Shown: positions 14,845 to 24,568 of the stretch, in pieces
Numbering within the stretch: position 1 is the first letter of the stretch
Layout: each line of letters opens with the position of its first letter
Notes under the pieces: model-generated
The model's input: only the letters and a program-made list of their open reading frames with translations
What the model was told of the DNA's origin: nothing
Database searches by the model: none
Source of the DNA: Acidimicrobiia bacterium
GTDB taxonomy: Bacteria; Acidobacteriota; Vicinamibacteria; Vicinamibacterales; UBA2999
Assembly (NCBI GenBank): GCA_016871255.1
Contig: VFZH01000027.1
Span: forward strand, 1 to 33,397
Direction: 5' to 3'
Length of the DNA: 33,397 nt
Program-made: the position numbers and the translations under genes

Positions 14845-15608
14845 CAGTAGATCAGCGTGAACAGCAGCCGCGTGATGAAGAAGTCCACGGCGATCACCAT
14901 GACCGACGCAATCACGACGGCGTTGGTCGTCGCCCGGCCGACCCCCTGTGTGCCGCCGGTCGTTCGCAGGCCGACGTGGCAGCCCGTGGTCACGATGACG
15001 AAGCCGAGCACGAACGGTTTGATGAGCCCCATCCAGGCATCCTGCACGTAGAGCCCCTCGGTAATCGACGTCCAGTACAGGCTCGAGGCGACGCGCAACT
15101 GGACCGTGGCGATCAGCCAGCCGCCGATGATCCCGACCGTGTCGGCGATGACCGTCAGGACCGGCGCCATCAGCGTCCCGGCCAGCACGCGCGGGACCAC
15201 GAGCTTGCGGATCGGATCGGTGCCCAGGGCGCGGAGCGCGTTCACCTGGTCGGTCACGACCATCGAGCCGATTTCGGCCGCGATGCCGGACCCGACGCGG
15301 CCGGCCAGCATCAGCCCGGTCAGCACGGGTCCGAGCTCCTTGACCATCGAGGCGCTGACGAGCCGCCCCACGAACGGCCGCGCGCCGAACTGATCGAGCG
15401 TCATCCCGGTCTGCAGCGCGAGGACGGCACCGGTGAAAAAGCCAGTCAGCACCACGACGGTCATCGATCCCAGGCCGATGGCGTCGAACTGCTGGACGAT
15501 GTCGCGGAAGTACCAGGGCCCGGATCCGATGCCACGCACGGCGGCCACGCACAGCCGCACGTACTCCTGGACCTCCTGCAGAATCTCCTTGGCCCGGCGC
15601 GTGATCAT
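14844..15608 (-). CDS. mlaE: Mla-type ABC transporter permease
   Basis: A 254-residue inner-membrane permease of the MlaE/YrbE family, which moves phospholipids between inner membrane and the MCE protein. Family marks are GFFTGAVLALQTGMTLDQFGA, SASMVKELGPVLTGLMLAGRVGS with the EIGSMVVTDQVNALRALGTDP coupling-helix segment, and GVGRATTNAVVIASVMVIAVDFF at the C-terminal helices (each read in part). It starts with ATG nine bases after the uvrB stop on the same strand. It lies at the head of mlaE-mlaF-mlaD-DUF948; mlaB and mlaC homologues are not in the window, which is common outside Proteobacteria. Confidence 0.94.
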   Translation of the reverse strand: MITRRAKEILQEVQEYVRLCVAAVRGIGSGPWYFRDIVQQFDAIGLGSMTVVVLTGFFTGAVLALQTGMTLDQFGARPFVGRLVSASMVKELGPVLTGLMLAGRVGSGIAAEIGSMVVTDQVNALRALGTDPIRKLVVPRVLAGTLMAPVLTVIADTVGIIGGWLIATVQLRVASSLYWTSITEGLYVQDAWMGLIKPFVLGFVIVTTGCHVGLRTTGGTQGVGRATTNAVVIASVMVIAVDFFITRLLFTLIY

Positions 15609-15617
15609 GGACGATGG

Positions 15618-17612
<1,995 letters not shown>

Positions 17613-17687
17613 GTGAGGGAGACGAGCGGGCGCGGGGCGCACGACCTGGCATCGTACCACACGGTCGAGGCAGCTTCGGCCGGCCCC

Positions 17688-18614
17688 TCAGGGTACAGGC
17701 GGTGCCAGATCGGGACGGTACGGCGCGAAGTACCCGCGACGGCTCCGCACGTTCACACCGCCCTGCCGGACGCGCACCTCCACGTCCCGCCAGCGCCCGT
17801 CGGCCGTGGTGTCGGTGGAGATGTACCCGAGCGTGTAGTGCCCGCGGATCTCCGCGGCGATGCGATCGTAGGCCGCTTCGACATCGCGCATCGAGAGCGG
17901 GAAGACCGCGATGCCGCCCGTGTCGCCGGCCAGCCGCTGGAGCCGGACCTGCTGCTCGAATCGCTCGCGTGACGGGAGCCGCTCCAGGAAGCCGACCACG
18001 TAGATCGTCACGTCGGAGGCACGCACGAGATCGAGGACCTCGCGGTAGCTCATCGCGCTCCGGGTGTCGCCTCCGTCCGTGTACAGCACCAGCACCGTCC
18101 GGCCATCGCCGGCGCTCGCGCCGTCCAGGTAGACGCCCAGCGCGTCGTGGAGCGCCGTCATCCCCTCGGGTTCGCCCAGCCGGATCCGCTCGACCAGCCG
18201 CGGGAAGTCCGCCGGGCGGTACTTCGTCACCCGCACCTCGGTGCTGAAGGCCACCAGCGTGACGTCTTCCGCTTCGCCGAGCCGGTTGAAGAACCGGATC
18301 GCCGCCGTTCGCGCCAGATCGATGTCGCGATCCATGCTGCCGCTCGTGTCGAGCATCAGGCCGAGGTGGAGGGGGATGACATCGGTCTGCTCCGCCCGCG
18401 CGAAGAGGCCGATGGCCTGCGGCGCTCCGTCCTCCCGCACCTCGAAATCGGAGGCGGTCAGCCCGCGCACGGCCCGGCCGTCCCGATCCACGACCGTCAC
18501 GGTCAGGCTGACCACGTCGGTCGTGCCGCGGAACACGGGCTGGGCGCTGCGGCCGGCGGAGGGTGCGAGCAGCAGGCAGGCGCCGAGCGCGAGAAGGCCT
18601 GGGATGCCGCGCAC
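17688..18614 (-). CDS. Exported VWA-domain protein of the Acidobacteria VWFA-related family
   Basis: A 308-residue secreted or periplasmic protein. Signal peptide at residues 1-24 (GIPGLLALGACLLLAPSAG), then a short Ig-like beta domain (VSLTVTVVDRDGRAVRGLTASDFEVREDG, read in parts) and a von Willebrand A domain from about 80. The metal-ion site is intact: D89-T-S91-G-S93, T153 in GMTAL and D180 in YTDGGD. The C-terminus ends in HYTLGYISTDTTADGRWRD and RRGYFAPY, a pattern I associate with the VWFA-related Acidobacterial domain (TIGR03436). The start is the GTG at 18614, which puts the signal peptide first; it lies only five bases after a TATACT box, so the mRNA may be leaderless. Probable role: binding to proteins or matrix. 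It ends 75 bp before uvrB. Confidence 0.85.
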   Translation of the reverse strand: MRGIPGLLALGACLLLAPSAGRSAQPVFRGTTDVVSLTVTVVDRDGRAVRGLTASDFEVREDGAPQAIGLFARAEQTDVIPLHLGLMLDTSGSMDRDIDLARTAAIRFFNRLGEAEDVTLVAFSTEVRVTKYRPADFPRLVERIRLGEPEGMTALHDALGVYLDGASAGDGRTVLVLYTDGGDTRSAMSYREVLDLVRASDVTIYVVGFLERLPSRERFEQQVRLQRLAGDTGGIAVFPLSMRDVEAAYDRIAAEIRGHYTLGYISTDTTADGRWRDVEVRVRQGGVNVRSRRGYFAPYRPDLAPPVP

Positions 18615-18619
18615 GGGAC

Positions 18620-18627
18620 AGTATAAT
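18620..18627. promoter_or_regulatory. Symmetric -10 element shared by two divergent genes
   Basis: The sequence AGTATAAT contains a consensus TATAAT on the plus strand (18622-18627), 50 bases before the DHH gene's ATG, and TATACT on the minus strand (18620-18625), five bases before the VWA gene's GTG. Neither direction has a good -35 element. Confidence 0.5.
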
Positions 18628-18677
18628 CGGGCGAGAATGTACGACGCGCCGGCTGTACCGTGCACCTCGATCGCCAC

Positions 18678-20108
18678 ATGAGGTGCCTCGCCGTCTGTCA
18701 GAGTGAACTGGTCATCCGGATGCTCGACGAGATCCTGATGCCCGGTTTCGACGTCGAGTTCGTCGTCGAGAGCCGCGCTCTCGCCCGCAGGCTTCACGAC
18801 TCGGGTACCACCGTCCGGTGCGCCGATCCGAAGCGCACCGACGCCTACCTCAAGGCCGACCTCACGCCCGGCACGGCCGTCATCATCGAAGACAGCTCCC
18901 GCCGGAGCATCCGCCGGATCGTGTCCGCCGTGCGGGACGCCGGCGGCACGCTGATCTACGTCCTGGGGATGGGGGTGACCGCCGCGCGCGAACGCGAAGA
19001 CGCCCTCAAGGGAGAGTTTCCCGAGCTCAACTACCTGACGATGACGGAGCTGTTCGGCACTACGCTCCAGACCGAACTGGCCCGCTCGCTGACCCGCCTC
19101 AAGGTGCAGCAGTACCAGCGCTACTTCGCCGACGCCGACCGGGTGCTGATCCTGCTCCACAACGACCCCGATCCGGATGCCCTGGCCAGCGGCCTGGCGC
19201 TCCGCACGGTCCTGCGGCGCACGCGCCAGACGGCGATCATCGGGGCCGTGAAAGGCGTGACCCGTCCGGAGAACCTGCGCATGCAGGCGCTGCTCGACAT
19301 CCATGTCGAGCCGATCGATGCCGCCGCACTCGCCTCCTTCGAGCGCGTGGCGATGGTGGATGTGCAGCCCCACTACTTCGAAGGGCTGACCGATCGCGCC
19401 GATCTCGTGATCGACCACCATCCGGAACAGACCGGGTATCTCGCGGTCTTCCACGACATCCGTGCGAACTACGGGTCCACATCGACGATCCTGACCGAAC
19501 ACCTGCGTGCCGTGGACGCGAACATCTCCGAACGCACGGCCACCGCGCTCCTCTACGCCATCAAGTCCGACACCGCGTTCTTCAACCGCGGCGCGAACCG
19601 CGCCGATGTGGACGCCTTCTCGTATCTCTATCCGCTGGCGCACCCGACCCTGATCCGCAAGATGGAGGGCGCCGACATCACGATGGAGCGCCTCGACTAC
19701 GTCGTGAAGGCGAAGCAGAACGGCCACCTGTCCGAGGAGGTGTACTGCGCCTATCTCGGGCGGGCGCCGCGCGAGGACTTCGTGCCCTACGTCGCCGACT
19801 TCTACCTGCAGATGGAGAGCGTCCGGTGGACGGTCGTGGCCGCCGTCGTCGCGGACGCCATGGTGATCTGCGTCCGCAACCTCGGGTTCTCACGTCACGC
19901 CGGCGACTTCGTGCGGAAGTACTTCGGCGAGATCGGCAACGCGGGCGGGCACCGCTCGATGGCCAAGGCCGTCGTGCCGCTGGCCGCGTTCCGGCAGAAG
20001 TTCGGCAGCCTCCAGGCCGACGAGATCACCGATCGCCTGCACGACCTGATGCACCACTACTTGCACCAGCAGCAGCCCGACCGCGACCGGCGCCTGACCC
20101 GAGCCTGA
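18678..20108 (+). CDS. DHH-family phosphoesterase with extra N-terminal Rossmann-like domain
   Basis: A 476-residue cytosolic metallo-phosphoesterase of the DHH/DHHA1 superfamily (NrnA/RecJ relatives, which degrade short oligonucleotides, pAp or cyclic dinucleotides). Manganese-binding motifs are intact: HNDPDPDALASG (161-172), D228 in AMVDVQP, IDHHPE (245-250) and the SDT motif at D299. The C-terminal DHHA1 substrate motif is GNAGGHRSMAKAVVP (420-434). Residues 1-145 are an extra domain, with CLAVCQSELVIRMLDEIL and AVIIEDSSRRSIRRIVSAVR, reminiscent of TrkA-N/RCK nucleotide-binding folds. The start could also be the GTG at 18660; neither has a strong Shine-Dalgarno. The exact substrate cannot be told from sequence. 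Confidence 0.87.
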   Translation: MRCLAVCQSELVIRMLDEILMPGFDVEFVVESRALARRLHDSGTTVRCADPKRTDAYLKADLTPGTAVIIEDSSRRSIRRIVSAVRDAGGTLIYVLGMGVTAAREREDALKGEFPELNYLTMTELFGTTLQTELARSLTRLKVQQYQRYFADADRVLILLHNDPDPDALASGLALRTVLRRTRQTAIIGAVKGVTRPENLRMQALLDIHVEPIDAAALASFERVAMVDVQPHYFEGLTDRADLVIDHHPEQTGYLAVFHDIRANYGSTSTILTEHLRAVDANISERTATALLYAIKSDTAFFNRGANRADVDAFSYLYPLAHPTLIRKMEGADITMERLDYVVKAKQNGHLSEEVYCAYLGRAPREDFVPYVADFYLQMESVRWTVVAAVVADAMVICVRNLGFSRHAGDFVRKYFGEIGNAGGHRSMAKAVVPLAAFRQKFGSLQADEITDRLHDLMHHYLHQQQPDRDRRLTRA

Positions 20109-20125
20109 CCCTCCGCCGCATCCGT

Positions 20126-21601
20126 TCAGCCGAGCGGGCCGGTGCGATCGAGGATGTCTTCCTCTTCTTCCCCGTCCCCCTGTCCGGGAAACGCGTCCGC
20201 CTGCGCCCCCAGGTGCTCCCCGCTCCCCCCGATCACCGGGGTGATGAACTGCCGATAGGCGTCCTCGTAGCCCAGGTCCAGGAGCTCGGCCAGCGGGTAG
20301 TGGCGATCGGAGGCGCGGTCGTACGCGCCACCCAGGTCGAAAGGCCCGACGGGGTTGTGCACCGGCGCCACCTGATAGATCCCTCTGAACAGGGCGCCAT
20401 GGGCGGTGATGGCGTCGCGCAGCGCCGCCGTTTCGTCGGCGGTCACCATGTCGCCCAGACGGGCCCACGGGCTCAGGCCCACGGCGGCAAGTCCGTGCGG
20501 GGCCGGGCGGCCCACGGCCGCACCCACGACAACCACCTGCTGGACACCGGCGGCGTGCAGCTCCTCGAACACACGGAGCACGGCCGCCGGCCTGTCGCAG
20601 TACCGGCGTGTTTCGCCGCGCCAGTACGAGGCGGGAGCGAAGCGGATCCGGTGGGACTCGCTGCCGAACGGTGGGGCCAGCGCCCCGAACAGCATCTCCA
20701 GCGCGAGCGCGCTCTGCCCGGACGCCGCCAGGTCGATCGCCTCCGATCGCCGTTCGCCCTCCGCCCGCGCGTCGAAGAAGCGCGTGCGATAGGGCTCCTT
20801 CAGCACGGCCCCCGTCACGTCCTGGCGCGCATCGAGGTCGGTTGCGACGAGCAGCAGTTCGCGCACCCCCGGCTGCCCCAGGTTCTCCACCAGCGTGTCC
20901 ACGAACCGCCGCCCGACAGAGGCCACGTCGGGACGCCTGACGGGCTGGGCCCCGCGCACCAGCTGCCAGAGCGCGTCGGCGAAGAGGCGCGGCAGAACGG
21001 TTGCGTCGATCGGCGCGCCGAACACGGACCACCACCACCCGCCCGCGGCCCGGCGCTTCGGCGTCGTCCGCCAGGCCGTGGCCGCCGTCCCCGCCAGCAG
21101 GATCCCCACCAGGCCGACCAGCACGGCCAGCCCGACCCGGGGCAGCACGGTCGGCAGGTTCGGTGAGGACAGCGCGCTCTGGACCCAGGCGGAGTACCCG
21201 TTCACGAGCACGGGACCGGCCGGGAGCGCCATCACCTCGAGCAGGAACCCGATCGGGTATACGACCAGCCCGAGCGTCAGGAGCAGGAGCGGCACGACGA
21301 GCACGGCCACGAGCGCGAGGGCGGCCCACGCCGCGTAGCGGAGCGTCGGCTGCCACGTGTAGGCCGACCGCACGTCCGGCCTCCGCCAGACGCCGTGTGT
21401 GTCCCAGAGGGACGCGGCCCCATCGATGGCCGTCAGCATGGCGGCGCCGGCCCCCACGCCGCGGCCGGCGACGACGTCCAGGCGAACGCCTGCTTCTTCC
21501 AGTGCGCGCAGCACGCCGGCATGGTAGGCCCCGTGCGCGCCGGTTCCGAGGAGCACCAGCGCGGTCCGGCGATCGGGAGAGTAGTCCGGGGCGGGGGTCA
21601 C
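20126..21601 (-). CDS. Patatin-like membrane protein lacking the catalytic serine
   Basis: A 491-residue protein whose patatin core is split by a membrane insertion. ALVLLGTGAHGAYHAGVLRA (14-33) matches the patatin oxyanion region. LDVVAGRGVGAGAA (41-54) is the nucleophile elbow, but the family GxSxG reads G46-R-G48-V-G50, so serine is replaced by glycine. Residues about 88-125 and 155-175 are hydrophobic, probably membrane-spanning. The core resumes with ELLLVATDLDARQ, ASGQSALALEMLFGALAPPF, and YCDRPAA where DGG is expected (D336 present, both glycines absent). A lipase role is therefore doubtful; a structural or regulatory pseudoenzyme is more likely. The tail is acidic (DGEEEEDILD). GTG start, 25 bp after greA; ends 17 bp from the convergent DHH gene. 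Confidence 0.78.
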   Translation of the reverse strand: MTPAPDYSPDRRTALVLLGTGAHGAYHAGVLRALEEAGVRLDVVAGRGVGAGAAMLTAIDGAASLWDTHGVWRRPDVRSAYTWQPTLRYAAWAALALVAVLVVPLLLLTLGLVVYPIGFLLEVMALPAGPVLVNGYSAWVQSALSSPNLPTVLPRVGLAVLVGLVGILLAGTAATAWRTTPKRRAAGGWWWSVFGAPIDATVLPRLFADALWQLVRGAQPVRRPDVASVGRRFVDTLVENLGQPGVRELLLVATDLDARQDVTGAVLKEPYRTRFFDARAEGERRSEAIDLAASGQSALALEMLFGALAPPFGSESHRIRFAPASYWRGETRRYCDRPAAVLRVFEELHAAGVQQVVVVGAAVGRPAPHGLAAVGLSPWARLGDMVTADETAALRDAITAHGALFRGIYQVAPVHNPVGPFDLGGAYDRASDRHYPLAELLDLGYEDAYRQFITPVIGGSGEHLGAQADAFPGQGDGEEEEDILDRTGPLG

Positions 21602-21626
21602 GCTCGCAGGCCGGGCAGCAGGCCCG

Positions 21627-22097
21627 TCACGCCCCGTCGTCGTGGATGGTGACCAGCTTCACCAGCTCGAACTGGCGGAGTCCGCTCGGCGTGGACACGC
21701 GGATGTCGTCGCCCTCCTCCTTGTTGAGCAGGGCCCTGCCGATCGGCGACGAACTCGAGATCAGCCCCTTCTCCACGTCGGCATCTTCGGGCATCACGAG
21801 CTGGTACACGACCAGCGCGCCCTCCTCGTCACGGAGGTGGACCGTGGATCCGAACCCGGCGCGATCCTTCGGGATGCGATCGACGTTCATCAGGGAGATC
21901 TCGCTGACCCGCCGCTTCAGCATCGCGATCCGCGCGTTGACGATCTCCTGGCGTTCCTTCGCGGCCTTGTACTCGGCGTTCTCGCGCAGGTCACCCAGCT
22001 CCCTCGCCCGCTGGATCTCCCTGGGCAGCTCGATCTTCAGCTCGCGCTCGAGCGTCGCAATCTCCTGCGCGAACCGTTTCAGGATCCGTTCCTTCAT
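21627..22097 (-). CDS. greA: Transcription elongation factor GreA
   Basis: Secondary-channel factor that stimulates RNA polymerase to cleave backtracked transcripts. Its 156 residues match the usual 155-160. The N-terminal coiled coil carries the tip motif GDLRENAEYKAAKERQ (35-50) with the catalytic acidic residues D36 and E39. The C-terminal globular domain shows DEEGALVVYQLVMPEDADVE, ISSSSPIGRALLNKEEGD and RQFELVKLVTI. No Shine-Dalgarno is seen; a TAAGAT box at 22124-22119 would give a leader of about 15 bases. It is divergent from the RNA methyltransferase gene, with a 12-bp palindrome between them. Confidence 0.95.
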   Translation of the reverse strand: MKERILKRFAQEIATLERELKIELPREIQRARELGDLRENAEYKAAKERQEIVNARIAMLKRRVSEISLMNVDRIPKDRAGFGSTVHLRDEEGALVVYQLVMPEDADVEKGLISSSSPIGRALLNKEEGDDIRVSTPSGLRQFELVKLVTIHDDGA

Positions 22098-22122
22098 GGC
22101 GGTGAGACAACCGCGCCAATCT

Positions 22123-22134
22123 TAGCACGTGCTA
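22123..22134. promoter_or_regulatory. Perfect 12-bp palindrome in the greA/methyltransferase promoter region
   Basis: TAGCACGTGCTA is a perfect palindrome containing CACGTG. Its left end overlaps a minus-strand TAAGAT (22119-22124, toward greA) and its right end overlaps a plus-strand TATTCT (22133-22138, toward the methyltransferase). A dimeric regulator bound here could block both promoters. Confidence 0.45.
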
Positions 22135-22150
22135 TTCTCGGCCCTTCGCG

Positions 22151-22951
22151 ATGCGGACGGTGACGAGTCGCCAGCATCCGCTGGTCCAGGCGTTTCGATC
22201 CGCGGGCAGGCGTGCCGGGCCGGGGACCGATGTGTTGCTCATCGAGGGCGCGACACTCCTCGAAGAAGCGCTCGCCGCAGGCGCCACGATCCGAACGGTC
22301 GCCGTCACGCGCGCGCGCCTGGCCGCGCCGGACATCGCCCACCTGATCGATAGGCTCGAGGGTCACGGCGCGGAGGTCGTCCAGGTCAGCGATGCCGTGA
22401 TGGGGGCCATGAGCCCGGTCAGGGCTCCGTCGGGCATCGCGGCGCTCGGCGCGCACCGCACGGTTGATCGGGCCGCTGTGTGCGCCGGTCCTGACGCGCT
22501 GGTGGTCGCTCTCGTGCACGTGCAGGATCCCGGCAACGTGGGCGCCGTCCTCCGCGCAGCGGAGGCCGGCGGGGCCACAGCCGTGATCACCTGTGGCGAG
22601 ACCGCCAGCCCTTGGTCGTGGAAGGCGCTTCGCGGGAGCATGGGCAGCGCGTTTCGTCTTCCGCTGTCGCATGCGGCCGTGCCAGCCGAGGCGGTCGACG
22701 CCGCGCGCTCGGCCGGTCTCAGCACACTCGCCTGCGTCCAGTCGGGCGGAGACGCACCCGCCGCAATCGACTTCCGGCGGCCGACGATGGTGTTCCTCGG
22801 CGCCGAGGGGGCCGGACTTCCGCCCGGCGTCCTGTCCGCCTGCGACCGGCGGGTGTCCATCCCGATGCGCGCGCCGGTCGAATCCCTGAACGTGGCCGTC
22901 GCAGCCGCGTTGCTCGTCTACGAGGCCGCCCGGCAGCGATCACATCACTGA
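22151..22951 (+). CDS. SpoU/TrmH-family RNA 2'-O-methyltransferase
   Basis: SAM-dependent methyltransferase that adds a 2'-O-methyl group to a ribose in rRNA or tRNA; 266 residues. An N-terminal substrate-binding domain (1-105, with LLIEGATLLEEALAAG and SDAVMGAMSPVRAPSGIAA) precedes the knotted SPOUT domain. Motif 1 is DPGNVGAVLRAAEA (126-139; N129 and R135), motif 2 FLGAEGAGLPP (215-225; E219), and motif 3 IPMRAPVESLNVAVAAALLV (237-256; S245, N247). The presence of the N-terminal domain favours an RlmB/TsnR-like rRNA enzyme over tRNA-specific TrmH, but the target base cannot be fixed from sequence. rarA follows 91 bp downstream, after a repeat tract. Confidence 0.9.
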   Translation: MRTVTSRQHPLVQAFRSAGRRAGPGTDVLLIEGATLLEEALAAGATIRTVAVTRARLAAPDIAHLIDRLEGHGAEVVQVSDAVMGAMSPVRAPSGIAALGAHRTVDRAAVCAGPDALVVALVHVQDPGNVGAVLRAAEAGGATAVITCGETASPWSWKALRGSMGSAFRLPLSHAAVPAEAVDAARSAGLSTLACVQSGGDAPAAIDFRRPTMVFLGAEGAGLPPGVLSACDRRVSIPMRAPVESLNVAVAAALLVYEAARQRSHH

Positions 22952-22969
22952 TCTCCGCGGTCCCCAAAT

Positions 22970-23042
22970 CGTCAATCGTCAATCCCTCAATTGCGATCCC
23001 CCAATCCAATCCCCAATCCCCAATCCCCAATCTTCAATTCCC
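22970..23042. repeat. CCCCAAT/CAATC low-complexity tract, G4-forming on minus strand
   Basis: The tract abuts the rarA start codon. The core 22998-23028 has C runs of five, four, four and four bases separated by AATCCAAT, AAT and AAT. The minus strand therefore reads as four G runs with loops of 3, 3 and 8 bases, a textbook G-quadruplex motif. Upstream bases are looser CAATC words like those at 905-964. No Shine-Dalgarno for rarA is present in it. Confidence 0.75.
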
Positions 23043-24401
23043 ATGTCTTCCCTCTTCGATGACGACGCATCGGGCCAGCGGCCCGCATCCGGCACCGGCA
23101 CGCCCCTCGCCGAGCGCATGCGCCCGAGGATGCTCGACGAGATCGTGGGACAGGATGTCCTGCTCGCGCCCGGGAAGCCGCTCCGGGCCGCCATCGATCG
23201 GGACGTCCTCCAGTCGATCATCCTGTGGGGACCACCCGGGTCCGGCAAGACGACGCTCGCGCGCGTCATCGCCGACACCACCCGTGGACGGTTCGTGCCG
23301 TTCAGCGCGGTGCTCTCCGGCATCAAGGAGATTCGCGAGGTCATGGCCGTTGCGGAGGAGCGCCGCCGCCGGACGGGCCAGCGCACGATCGTCTTCATCG
23401 ACGAGATCCACCGCTTCAACAGGGCGCAGCAGGACGCGTTCCTCCCGCGGGTCGAAACCGGCGACATCGTGCTGATAGGGGCAACCACCGAGAACCCGTC
23501 GTTCGAAGTGAACGCCGCCCTGCTGTCCCGCTCGAAGGTCTTCGTCCTGCGGGCCCTGGCACAGGAGGACGTCGTCGCCATCCTGGGGCGGGCCGTGGCC
23601 GACGGGGAGCGCGGCCTCGGGCCTGAGGCGCCGGCCATCGACGACGAGGCGATTGCGGCCATCGCGCGCTTCGCGAACGGCGATGCGCGCGCCGCGCTCA
23701 ACCTGCTGGAACTGGCGGCCGCCTCGGCCCCGATCGCGCCGTCTTCCGGCAGACGGCATGTAAATCTCCTCCACCTCGAAGGCCTGATCGAGCGGCGCGC
23801 GCTCCTGTACGACAAGACCGGCGAGGAGCACTACAACCTGATCTCGGCGCTCCACAAATCGATGCGCAGCGGCGATCCCGACGCCTCGGTCTACTGGCTG
23901 GCGCGCATGATTGAGGCGGGCGAGGATCCCCTCTACATCGCAAGGAGGCTCGTCCGCTTCGCCTCCGAGGACGTGGGCAACGCGGACCCGCAGGCCCTGA
24001 CCGTGGCCGTCGCGGCGAAGGACGCCGTCCACTTCATCGGGATGCCGGAGGGCAACACCGCACTGGCGCAGGCCGCCATCTACCTCGCCACGGCCCCGAA
24101 GAGCGACGCGGTGTACGCCGCGTACACCGAAGCCGCCGTCGATGCGCACGCGCAGGTGGCGGAACCGGTACCCCTCCACCTGCGCAACGCACCAACGAAG
24201 CTGATGAAAGCGCTGGACTACGGGAAGGGTTACCAGCACGCCCATGACGAGCCGGACGCCGTCACCGACATGCCGTGCCTTCCTCCATCGCTGTCCGGCC
24301 GGACCTACTACAGACCGACCGATCGCGGGTTCGAACAGGAGGTCCGTGAGCGCCTCTCCCGGCGCGACCATCAGCGTCGGCCACGCACCCAGGAGCCCTG
24401 A
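23043..24401 (+). CDS. rarA: Replication-associated recombination protein A (AAA+ ATPase)
   Basis: A 452-residue clamp-loader-like AAA+ ATPase (RarA/MgsA, relative of eukaryotic WRNIP1) that acts at stalled replication forks. A short N-terminal region with PLAERMRPRMLDEIVGQD is followed by Walker A GPPGSGKTT (63-71), Walker B IVFIDE (116-121) with HRFNRAQQDAFLP, and sensor 1 GATTENPSFEVN (146-157). The C-terminal oligomerisation domain has IRRALLYDK-like ERRALLYDKTGEEHYNLISA, KSMRSGDPDASVYWLARM and FASEDVGNADPQAL. The start is directly preceded by the C-rich tract, with no recognisable ribosome binding site, so initiation may be weak or leaderless. Confidence 0.95.
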   Translation: MSSLFDDDASGQRPASGTGTPLAERMRPRMLDEIVGQDVLLAPGKPLRAAIDRDVLQSIILWGPPGSGKTTLARVIADTTRGRFVPFSAVLSGIKEIREVMAVAEERRRRTGQRTIVFIDEIHRFNRAQQDAFLPRVETGDIVLIGATTENPSFEVNAALLSRSKVFVLRALAQEDVVAILGRAVADGERGLGPEAPAIDDEAIAAIARFANGDARAALNLLELAAASAPIAPSSGRRHVNLLHLEGLIERRALLYDKTGEEHYNLISALHKSMRSGDPDASVYWLARMIEAGEDPLYIARRLVRFASEDVGNADPQALTVAVAAKDAVHFIGMPEGNTALAQAAIYLATAPKSDAVYAAYTEAAVDAHAQVAEPVPLHLRNAPTKLMKALDYGKGYQHAHDEPDAVTDMPCLPPSLSGRTYYRPTDRGFEQEVRERLSRRDHQRRPRTQEP

Positions 24402-24456
24402 CGCCCGGGGAAGTCTCTTGACCTCCGCCCCAGGTTCCAAGGCTGGTCGTGCGACA

Positions 24457-24488
24457 TCAGACGCTCGGTGTTCACAACGAGCGTCTGA
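24457..24488. terminator. Perfect 11-bp inverted repeat between convergent genes
   Basis: TCAGACGCTCG, a ten-base spacer and CGAGCGTCTGA form a perfect 11-bp stem in the 167-bp gap between rarA (plus) and the small membrane protein (minus). There is no T tract. By position it is probably a bidirectional terminator; nothing else is evident in this gap. Confidence 0.55.
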
Positions 24489-24568
24489 CAGCTGGATTCA
24501 GCCCCCGGACTCTCCGCAATCTCGACCACGGGCGACACTTGCGCACACGAACCCGCAGAGCGGATGGG

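Noticed and set aside
14845-15552. N-terminal extension of the mlaF frame
   Set aside because: It lies entirely within mlaE on the same strand in another frame and has no similarity to ABC ATPases.
18615-19727. N-terminal extension of the VWA-domain frame up to 19727
   Set aside because: It runs antisense through the DHH gene; the signal peptide begins at the GTG at 18614.
20126-21601. Pseudogene call for the patatin-like gene
   Set aside because: The frame is intact over 491 codons and the rest of the fold is kept; only catalytic residues differ, which fits a pseudoenzyme better than decay.
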